From assembly GCF_003054195.1 (NCBI RefSeq), contig NZ_QBKP01000009.1, positions 1 through 64,000 on the forward strand: DNA of 64,000 bases, written 5' to 3'. Numbering within the stretch: the stretch's first letter is position 1; every line of letters begins with the position of its first letter. This DNA comes from Gemmobacter caeni. GTDB lineage: Bacteria; Pseudomonadota; Alphaproteobacteria; Rhodobacterales; Rhodobacteraceae. This document shows positions 56,213-64,000 of this stretch, in pieces. A model generated the notes under the pieces. The model made no database searches. It worked only from the letters and a program-made list of their open reading frames with translations, and was not told where the DNA came from. The position numbers were made by a program, and so were the translations under genes.

Positions 56213-56303
56213 ATCCGCCGCCAAATGGGGGAAAGAATGGTGGAAGCTGACGACGTGAAGTCGCAGATTTGTCAGCTATTTCAATAGGTTAAATGGAAGC
56301 AAG

Positions 56304-56393
56304 TGGCGGAGAGACAGGGATTCGAACCCTGGGTCGGCGCAAACCGACAACGGTTTTCGAGACCGCCGCATTCGACCACTCTGCCACCTCTCC
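56304..56393 (-). tRNA. tRNA-Ser (anticodon CGA)
   Basis: 90 nt on the minus strand with a long variable arm and encoded CCA. Acceptor GGAGAGG/TCTCTCC, anticodon loop TCTCGAAAACC region giving CGA. Complete. Confidence 0.96.
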
Positions 56394-56635
56394 GCGTCAG
56401 GGATCGTCGTGGAGCGGGGATTTAACGAAGCATTCGGGGGCTTGCAAGACCCCTTTCACAGAAAAGTTGAAAATTGCGTCAAGTTGCTGGAATGGGGCGG
56501 AAATCCCTTCGGGTGCTTGCGTCTCGCGGTGCGATCACGTGAAGATGTGGCCGGGCTGGTTGGCAAAGGCGTGGCGACGGGTTAGCTCTGGACCTGCGGC
56601 CCGCAAACGGGCCCGATGTGGCAGGAGGTAGGCCC

Positions 56636-57514
56636 GTGTCGAAATTCTGCGGCCCCGTGGCGATTCTGGCCGTGATGCTGGCGATGGGGCAGGCGCCGCT
56701 TGCCCATGCCGAGGCGCCGACCGGGGCGCCGGCGGCGGGGGCTTCTATTCCGGCCGGGCTGACCGAGCTGACCCGAACCCTGCACATTGACGAGCTGATC
56801 GCGGTCATGCGGGCAGAGGGGCTGGACTATGGTGCCGCGCTGAAGACCGAGATGCTGCCCGACAAGGCGCCTGCAGCCTGGGAGGCTTTGGTCTCGCATA
56901 TCTATGACCCCGGGCGGATGCAGGCCGAGTTCGAGACCGCGCTGGCACGGGAACTCACCGGCGCACCGGAGGTCATTGCGGCTGCGGAGGCCTTCTTCGG
57001 CGATGCGCGAGGCCAGAAGATCCTGTCGCTGGAGATCGAGGCACGTCAGGCGCTGCTGGATGACAAGGTGGAGGAGGCCGCGCAGGCCGCCGTCGCCCGG
57101 ATGGAGGCCGAAGGCGCCCCCCGGCTTGAGGCGCTGCACCGTTTCGCCGAGGCCAATGATCTGGTCGAGATGAATGTCATGGGCGCGATGAATGCCAATC
57201 TAGCCTTCTATCGCGGGCTCAATGCGGGCGGTGCCTTTGGCGATGCCATGTCCGAAGCCGACATGCTGGCCGAGGTTTGGGGGCAGGAGGCGCAGGTGCG
57301 CTCCGAGGCGGAGGACTGGCTCTGGCCCTATCTCTCGCTGGCCTATCAGCCGCTGTCGGATGAGGAACTGCAAGCCTATCAGCGGTTTTCCGAAAGTCCC
57401 GAGGGCAAGCGGCTGAATGCGGCGGTCTTCGCCGCATTCGATGGCATGTTCGTCCGCATCAGCACTGAACTCGGCCTTGCAGCGGGGCGTCAGATGCTGG
57501 GCGAAGACATCTGA
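56636..57514 (+). CDS. DUF2059 family exported protein
   Basis: 292 residues from GTG at 56636, 6 nt after AGGAGGT; this beats the ATG at 56618. Signal peptide ending PLAHAEA. A helical body with a C-terminal DUF2059 segment (YQPLSDEELQAYQRFSESPE). Likely periplasmic; function unknown. Single gene, convergent to the PEBP gene. Confidence 0.8.
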   Translation: MSKFCGPVAILAVMLAMGQAPLAHAEAPTGAPAAGASIPAGLTELTRTLHIDELIAVMRAEGLDYGAALKTEMLPDKAPAAWEALVSHIYDPGRMQAEFETALARELTGAPEVIAAAEAFFGDARGQKILSLEIEARQALLDDKVEEAAQAAVARMEAEGAPRLEALHRFAEANDLVEMNVMGAMNANLAFYRGLNAGGAFGDAMSEADMLAEVWGQEAQVRSEAEDWLWPYLSLAYQPLSDEELQAYQRFSESPEGKRLNAAVFAAFDGMFVRISTELGLAAGRQMLGEDI

Positions 57515-57525
57515 CGCGGGGCCGG

Positions 57526-58056
57526 TCAGCGGCCGTAGGTCGCGGTCAGACTGGCACTGCCCAACGCCTGTGCGCGGGCCATGAAGCTGATCATCGCGGG
57601 GCTGGCCAGCGCGCCTTTGGGCAGGGGCGCGGGCAGGGCGTAAAGCGTGACCGTGTAATGATGCGGCGCATCGCCTTCGGGCGGGCAGGCGCCACCAAAC
57701 CCCGTGGTCCCGAAATCGGTGGCGGTTTCCACGGCGCCATCGGGCATATGTCCACTGGCGCCCGCAGGCAGGCCGGTCACATCGGCGGGCAGATTGGCCA
57801 CCGACCAGTGCCACCAGCCTGATCCGGTCGGCGCGTCGGGGTCATGCATCATCAGGACGAAGGCCCCGGTGCCCTCGGGCGCGCCGTGCCATGCCAGATC
57901 GGGCGAGATATTGCCGCCGGTGCAGCCAAACCCGTTGAACACCTGATCCATGCCAAGCGTGCCTGTGCCAAGCGCATCCGAGGTCAGCACCATATCGGCT
58001 TCGGCGCCGCTGGCGATCAGGCTGGCGGCCAGAAGGACGGGATAGAAGGAACGCAT
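57526..58056 (-). CDS. YbhB/YbcL-type PEBP-family protein, exported
   Basis: 176 residues with signal peptide (LIASGAEAD). PEBP fold segments FGCTGGNISPDLAW, MHDPDAPTGSGWWHWSVANLP and DAPHHYTVTLYAL match the Raf-kinase-inhibitor-like family. Periplasmic; ligand unknown. 31 bp downstream of the AraC gene on the same strand and probably controlled by it. Confidence 0.92.
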   Translation of the reverse strand: MRSFYPVLLAASLIASGAEADMVLTSDALGTGTLGMDQVFNGFGCTGGNISPDLAWHGAPEGTGAFVLMMHDPDAPTGSGWWHWSVANLPADVTGLPAGASGHMPDGAVETATDFGTTGFGGACPPEGDAPHHYTVTLYALPAPLPKGALASPAMISFMARAQALGSASLTATYGR

Positions 58057-58087
58057 TGCAATCTCCTGTTGCTGGGGATGCGTCCTT

Positions 58088-58933
58088 CTAGCCGGTCGTG
58101 ACCCCCGGCATGGCCCCGTTCCGCGCAGGCTCTGCCCCGTTCCGCTCATCCTCGGACAGCGGGAGGCGGATTTCATGCGGTGCAAGGCCGAACCGCGCCC
58201 GGAAGCGCGCCGCAAACTGCTGGGGCGAGGCATAGCCCACTTCGGCGGCGATCCGCGACACCGGGAAGGCGGTGCATTGCAGCATCCCCAGCGCCTGCGT
58301 CAGCCGGGCATCGCGCAGCAGGACGGCAAAGCTGGTGCCCTCGGCGGCCAGATGACGGCGCAGGGTGGCGGGGCTGCGCGCCATCTGACTGGCGGCGCTG
58401 TTCGCCGTCCAGTCGGCAGCCGGATCGGCGGCGATCAGGGCGCGCAGCCGGTCTGACAGCCGGACGGGGCCGGGGGGCGGCAGAACCGCCCCGTCCAGCG
58501 CCAGCCACAGCGCCAGTTCCTCCAGCCGCAGCGCCAGCACATCGGCGGGCAGAACCGCGAAAGGCGAGGGCGCAAAGAAACCGCCAAGCAGGGTCGCAGC
58601 CGGTTCAGGAAGGGCGGCCAGCGGCATCGGTCTGGCCGAAGCGGGGCGTGGTGTGGCCGGAAGCCGCGCCATCGCCGCCTCGATCGCGGTGCGTGGCAGG
58701 GGCAGGGCGCGGGCCTCGTATCCACCGCGACCGTCGGGGATATTGCAAATGGTCATCGGCAATGCCTCGGGCAGCAGGACCAGCCCGCCCTCGGGCACCG
58801 CAAGCCGCTGCCCTGCCGTGATCACCTCTTTGACACCACGGCGCACTTCGATCAGCGCGGGCATCGGCGAGACCAGGCTGTGCATCCGGGCCTGCCTGGC
58901 CTGCCGGATGATCTGTCCGGGCAGCATGGTCAT
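58088..58933 (-). CDS. AraC-family transcriptional regulator
   Basis: 281 residues from ATG at 58933; a longer frame to 59047 lacks support. N-terminal AraC_N-like effector domain (PALIEVRRGVKEVITAGQRL), then two helix-turn-helix motifs (ASQMARSPATLRRHLAAEG and VSRIAAEVGYASPQQFAARF). Directly upstream of the PEBP gene, which is a likely target. The effector is unknown. Confidence 0.88.
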   Translation of the reverse strand: MTMLPGQIIRQARQARMHSLVSPMPALIEVRRGVKEVITAGQRLAVPEGGLVLLPEALPMTICNIPDGRGGYEARALPLPRTAIEAAMARLPATPRPASARPMPLAALPEPAATLLGGFFAPSPFAVLPADVLALRLEELALWLALDGAVLPPPGPVRLSDRLRALIAADPAADWTANSAASQMARSPATLRRHLAAEGTSFAVLLRDARLTQALGMLQCTAFPVSRIAAEVGYASPQQFAARFRARFGLAPHEIRLPLSEDERNGAEPARNGAMPGVTTG

Positions 58934-59052
58934 TGCGGCCACCGGCGGTTGACGGCGGCGGCGGATCGGGTCAGGCAGGGATATGTGTCGGCGCGGATCA
59001 TGCCCCAGCATACCCCGAAGCCCGCGACAGACAAAGTCCGCCCGCACGGGTG

Positions 59053-59081
59053 TTGACTTCGTATCCCTGATCCCCGATAAG
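59053..59081 (+). promoter_or_regulatory. Candidate promoter of rplU-rpmA
   Basis: TTGACT, 17-nt spacer, GATAAG, about 150 bp before the rplU start. The -35 is close to consensus and the -10 is weak. It is the only such pair noticed in the 297-bp gap between the AraC gene and rplU. Confidence 0.4.
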
Positions 59082-59230
59082 CGCGCATCCCGAAGGCTCG
59101 GTCCGAGTCAGCGGGCTTATTCTCATCTTCGCCCCCGAGGGGCGCGCTGTCCGAGGCAGGGAAACCCGGCAACACCAAACCGGCAACGGGGCGGGGCCAC
59201 AGGATGCGGAAGTTCGAAAAGGAAAGACCC

Positions 59231-59626
59231 ATGTTCGCGGTCCTCAAGACGGGCGGCAAGCAATACAAGGTGCAGGCTGGTGACATCCTGCGCGTTGAAA
59301 AGCTCGCGGCCAATGCTGGCGACAAAGTCCAGTTCAACGAAATCCTGATGGTGGGCGGTGAAACCGTCACCCTCGGCGCTCCGACCGTTGCCGGCGCTGC
59401 CGTGCAGGCCGAGGTGATTGCCCAGATCAAGGGCGAGAAAACCATCCACTACGTCAAGCGTCGCCGCAAGCACAGCTCGCAGCGCACCAAAGGCCATCGT
59501 CAGCAGCTCACCCTGCTGCGCGTGACCGACGTGCTGTCCTCGGGTGCCGATAAATCGGGCGTCATGGCTGCCACCGGCACCGCCGATGCCCGCCGCGCCG
59601 CGCATAACAACGCACCGGCGAAATAA
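59231..59626 (+). CDS. rplU: 50S ribosomal protein L21
   Basis: 131 residues from ATG at 59231 (AAGGAAAG upstream). MFAVLKTGGKQYKVQAGD start, central IKGEKTIHYVKRRRKHSSQ and an alphaproteobacterial C-terminal extension. Large-subunit protein; forms an operon with rpmA 13 bp downstream. Confidence 0.98.
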   Translation: MFAVLKTGGKQYKVQAGDILRVEKLAANAGDKVQFNEILMVGGETVTLGAPTVAGAAVQAEVIAQIKGEKTIHYVKRRRKHSSQRTKGHRQQLTLLRVTDVLSSGADKSGVMAATGTADARRAAHNNAPAK

Positions 59627-59639
59627 GGAGTAACACCCC

Positions 59640-59909
59640 ATGGCACACAAGAAAGCAGGCGGCTCCTCGCGCAACGGTCGTGATTCGGCCGGTCGTCGTC
59701 TTGGCGTGAAGCTGTATGGCGGCCAGGCTGCCATTCCGGGCAACATCATCGTCCGTCAGCGTGGCACCACCTGGTTCCCGGGTGAAGGCGTCGGCATGGG
59801 CACCGATCATACGATCTTTGCCACTGTCGAAGGCCGCGTCACCTTCAAGAAGGGCCTCAAGGGCCGCACTTTCATTTCGGTCCTCCCGGTTGCGGAGGCG
59901 GCCGAGTAA
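59640..59909 (+). CDS. rpmA: 50S ribosomal protein L27
   Basis: 89 residues. [20 protein letters not shown] start, the classic L27 N-terminus reaching the peptidyl-transferase centre, then [20 protein letters not shown]. Ends the rplU-rpmA operon; hairpin GTTACAA-CTGGC-TTGTAAC (59918-59936) and a strong terminator follow. Confidence 0.98.
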   Translation: MAHKKAGGSSRNGRDSAGRRLGVKLYGGQAAIPGNIIVRQRGTTWFPGEGVGMGTDHTIFATVEGRVTFKKGLKGRTFISVLPVAEAAE

Positions 59910-59938
59910 GCCGAACCGTTACAACTGGCTTGTAACAA

Positions 59939-59974
59939 GGGGGTCGGCCGAAAGGCCGGCCCCTTTCCTCATTT
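59939..59974 (+). terminator. Rho-independent terminator of rpmA
   Basis: GGGGTCGGCC-GAAA-GGCCGGCCCC followed by TTTCCTCATTTT. Transcription of the following acetyltransferase genes needs its own promoter or readthrough. Confidence 0.9.
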
Positions 59975-60138
59975 TCGCCGCCAGTGTGCGGCAGGAAGGG
60001 GAAAAAACGGCCATGGCGGCTTTGGCAGCCCTTGTGCCGGAAAGACCCCGGCCCCAAGTCGCGGGAAGGGGGAGAGTTGAAGTTATTCGTGCGATGGGCG
60101 CCGGTTTGCGCCCGGGGGCGCTTCGAAGGAGGGAAGCG

Positions 60139-60735
60139 ATGAAGCTGGATGTGATTGCGAAGGATCAGGATTTCACCGGGATCACCGGCTTTGGCCAGGT
60201 TGTCGACGGTGTGATCGGCGCAGGCCGTTTCGTGCTGCGCCCGGTCCGAAAATCCGATGCGGGCCTGTTTGCCATGTATGCGGGCGACCGCCGCGTGGCC
60301 GAGGCGACCCGCTCGATCCCGCATCCGCTTCCGCCAGGCGCGGCCGAGAACTTCGTGAGCCGTGCCATGGCGCATGACGGGCGCGAAGAGGTCTGGGTGC
60401 TGGACGGATCTGCGCATGGTCTGGCCGAGGTCTTGGGCGTCATCAGCCTCAAGCGCATGGACGAGGCGCAGTTCAACCGCGATCAAAGCGAGATCGGTTA
60501 CTGGGTGGCACCTGCCTTCTGGAACACGGGCTTTGCGTCCGAGGCGGTGCGCGCATTGGTGATGGCCAATCCGCAGAAGAACCGCACCATCTTTGCCGAG
60601 GTGTTTCAGGACAATCCGGGTTCGGCCCGTGTCCTGACCAATGCGGGGTTCCAGTATCTTGGCGATGCGGAAACCTTCTCGGTCGCCCGCAATTCCAGGG
60701 TTCCGACCTGGACCTACCTGCGCAAGCTGGACTGA
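60139..60735 (+). CDS. RimJ/RimL-type GNAT N-acetyltransferase
   Basis: 198 residues from ATG at 60139 after GAAGGAGGGAAG. GNAT domain from about residue 25: FVLRPVRKSDAGLFAMYAGD, EIGYWVAPAFWNTGFASEAV and DNPGSARVLTNAGFQYLG. Likely a protein N-acetyltransferase. First of three acetyltransferase genes between rpmA and obgE, 9 bp before the next. Confidence 0.9.
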   Translation: MKLDVIAKDQDFTGITGFGQVVDGVIGAGRFVLRPVRKSDAGLFAMYAGDRRVAEATRSIPHPLPPGAAENFVSRAMAHDGREEVWVLDGSAHGLAEVLGVISLKRMDEAQFNRDQSEIGYWVAPAFWNTGFASEAVRALVMANPQKNRTIFAEVFQDNPGSARVLTNAGFQYLGDAETFSVARNSRVPTWTYLRKLD

Positions 60736-60744
60736 GAGGATAGC

Positions 60745-61782
60745 ATGACCCTCTCCGCCCGGCTGAACGCGGGGCGGAGACTGCTCCGCCCCCTGACGAT
60801 ACAGGACGAGGCCGCCGTCGTGGCGGCGCTGTCGCGGATCGAGGTTGCCGGCTGGCTGACCTCGGTGCCGCATCCCTATGGCGTGGCTGACTTCCGCGAC
60901 TGGCTGGCTACCGCGCCGCAGAACGCGGTCTGGGCCATTGAGGATGCGGGGGTCTTCGTCGGCCTGATCGCCCTGAAACCCGATGGCCCCGGCTACTGGA
61001 TTGTGCCCGAGGCGCAGGGGCGGGGTCATGCCTCCGCCGCACTGGCCGCCGTTCTGGCGGCGCATTTCGCGGACCCGGAGGCGGGCGACCTGCCCGCGCG
61101 GTGTTTTGCAGATAATGCGACTTCGGCGCATGTACTTGAAAAGGCAGGGTTTCGTGAACGGGGTAGGGCGATGCAATTCGCCCGTGCGCGGGGTGCCGAG
61201 GTCGAACAGCGAGTGTTCATGCTGGACCGTGACACATGGGCCGCGCGCAATCCGCTGGTGATCGACACGCCGCATCTGCGGCTGGCGCCTCTGGAGGTGC
61301 CGCGCGACATTGCGCCGCTGGCCCGGATCGGCGGGCAGGCGGTGGTGGCGCGCAACACGGGCAGCCTCTTGTCTCCCTGGCCCGAGGATGTGGTGCGCGC
61401 CTGGGTCGAGGCGCTGCCGTGGCGCGGCTGTCCCGGCTTCAGGCTGGGTGTCTGGCGCAATGGGCGGCTGATTGGTGTCGTGCAGCTTCAGCGCAAGGCA
61501 TCAGAGATCGGCCTGTTCCTGGACCCCGCCGAATGGGGCAAGGGCTATGCGCGCGAGGCGTTGCAGGCGCTGATCGCCAGTGCCTTTGCCCGTTTCGGCC
61601 TGCCGTCGCTGAGTGCCACCGTCTTCGCCGACAACGCAGCCTCGCTGCGGTTGTTGCGGGGGCTTGGCTTCGTTGAGACCGGCCGGGGCGAGGGGGAAAG
61701 CCCGGCACGCATCGGCCTGCATCCGACGGTTCTGCTGCGGCTGGACCGCGCGGCTGGAAACGGGCAGGATGCGGCACCATGA
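60745..61782 (+). CDS. Tandem GNAT protein with two acetyltransferase domains
   Basis: 345 residues. Two RimJ-like GNAT units, each with its own acetyl-CoA loop: GYWIVPEAQGRGHASAAL then DNATSAHVLEKAGF (about 15-165), and EIGLFLDPAEWGKGYAREAL then DNAASLRLLRGLGF (about 175-330). Looks like an internal duplication or fusion. Targets unknown. Its stop overlaps the next start by ATGA. Confidence 0.9.
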   Translation: MTLSARLNAGRRLLRPLTIQDEAAVVAALSRIEVAGWLTSVPHPYGVADFRDWLATAPQNAVWAIEDAGVFVGLIALKPDGPGYWIVPEAQGRGHASAALAAVLAAHFADPEAGDLPARCFADNATSAHVLEKAGFRERGRAMQFARARGAEVEQRVFMLDRDTWAARNPLVIDTPHLRLAPLEVPRDIAPLARIGGQAVVARNTGSLLSPWPEDVVRAWVEALPWRGCPGFRLGVWRNGRLIGVVQLQRKASEIGLFLDPAEWGKGYAREALQALIASAFARFGLPSLSATVFADNAASLRLLRGLGFVETGRGEGESPARIGLHPTVLLRLDRAAGNGQDAAP

Positions 61783-62309
61783 CCGCACCCTTTGCCATCC
61801 GTGACGCCACGCCCGACGATGCCGCCGGTATCGCCGCCATCTACAATGATGCCGTGCGCAACACGACCGCCATTCTGATGGAGGGCGAGGTCGATGCCGC
61901 GAACCGCATCGCCTGGATGCAGATGCGCGGGCAGTTGGGCTATCCGGTGCTGGTGGCGGCCGAAGGCGCGGCGGTGCTGGGCTATGCCAGCTTCGGCGAC
62001 TGGCGCCCGTTTGACGGGTTCCGGGCCACGGTGGAAAACTCGGTCTATGTCGCACCCGAGGCGCGCGGGCGCGGCGTGGCGCTGGCCTTGTTGCAGGTTC
62101 TGACAGATCGTGCCCGCGCCTGTGGCAAGCACGAGATGGTTGCCGCCATCACCTCGGAAAATACCGCCTCGCTGCACCTTCATGCCCGCGCCGGTTTCGT
62201 GGAAACCGGCCGTATGCCCGAGGTCGGGCAAAAATTCGGGCGCTGGCTGGACCTCGTGTTCATGCAGCGCCGTCTTGACGACCGCGCCGCACCTCCGCCA
62301 GCGCCCTGA
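61779..62309 (+). CDS. GNAT acetyltransferase, phosphinothricin/methionine-sulfoximine type
   Basis: 176 residues. Pattern of the PAT/MddA group: FAIRDATPDDAAGIAAIYND, SFGDWRPFDGFRATVENSVY and ENTASLHLHARAGFVETG. Such enzymes acetylate small amino-acid analogues such as methionine sulfoximine or phosphinothricin. Third acetyltransferase in the run; obgE follows after 72 bp. Confidence 0.88.
   Translation: MTAPFAIRDATPDDAAGIAAIYNDAVRNTTAILMEGEVDAANRIAWMQMRGQLGYPVLVAAEGAAVLGYASFGDWRPFDGFRATVENSVYVAPEARGRGVALALLQVLTDRARACGKHEMVAAITSENTASLHLHARAGFVETGRMPEVGQKFGRWLDLVFMQRRLDDRAAPPPAP

Positions 62310-64000
<1,691 letters not shown>

Overview
The window is a GC-rich chromosomal segment of an alphaproteobacterium, most likely a member of the Rhodobacteraceae (Rhodobacter/Paracoccus-like). 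Three things point there: a cta cytochrome oxidase cluster without ctaD (ctaC-ctaB-small ORF-ctaG-ctaE-SURF1), a TakP-type TRAP binding protein, and the order rplU-rpmA-acetyltransferases-obgE-proB. I cannot name the genus from sequence alone.

Left end (1-2845): this looks like the right-hand end of a genomic island. It holds the edge of an IS5-family element, a two-gene NYN-domain protein + P-loop ATPase unit whose ATPase is cut by that IS at the Walker A motif, an SRAP (YedK/HMCES-like) gene and two small Cys-motif proteins. It ends in a displaced 3' half of a tRNA-Val(CAC) gene that still has its terminator. An intact tRNA-Val(UAC) follows.

3079-10371: a signalling cluster with a single-domain receiver, a PAS histidine kinase, a MASE1-CHASE-PAS hybrid kinase with a degenerate receiver, a receiver with a degenerate GGDEF-like output, and a stand-alone HPt. 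purU (10579) follows a structured 207-nt leader containing a 37-codon upstream ORF that overlaps the purU start as ATGA.

11467-19244: a six-gene minus-strand operon of TAXI-TRAP binding protein, fused TRAP permease, DUF1850 protein, L-2-hydroxyglutarate oxidase, DctB-like kinase and DctD-like regulator. It looks like a self-contained uptake-oxidation-sensing unit for a C5 hydroxy/dicarboxylate. tex is divergent to it.

21911-45290: core genes. These are a VOC protein, a long REP-like inverted repeat, tldD, the cta cluster, thrC, an M16 peptidase, a GNAT, a D-2-hydroxyglutarate dehydrogenase-like flavoprotein, apt, an SDR-DoxX fusion, EcsC, ptsP, lysC, a bestrophin-like protein, a MaoC-phosphotransacetylase fusion and the divergent efp/epmA pair.

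45516-53978: a TakP-type TRAP binding protein sits tail-to-tail with its presumed TRAP permeases, and both promoters carry a similar motif. cysK, a DUF3772 mechanosensitive channel and AlaX follow as a tight plus-strand run.

54040-56393: an XRE regulator, a small orphan protein and two tRNA-Ser genes. Between the tRNAs lie a tRNA-Pro-like sequence with a mispaired anticodon stem and three divergent tandem repeats that look like integration scars. 56636-64000: a DUF2059 protein, a PEBP protein, an AraC regulator, rplU-rpmA, three acetyltransferase genes, obgE and the start of proB.
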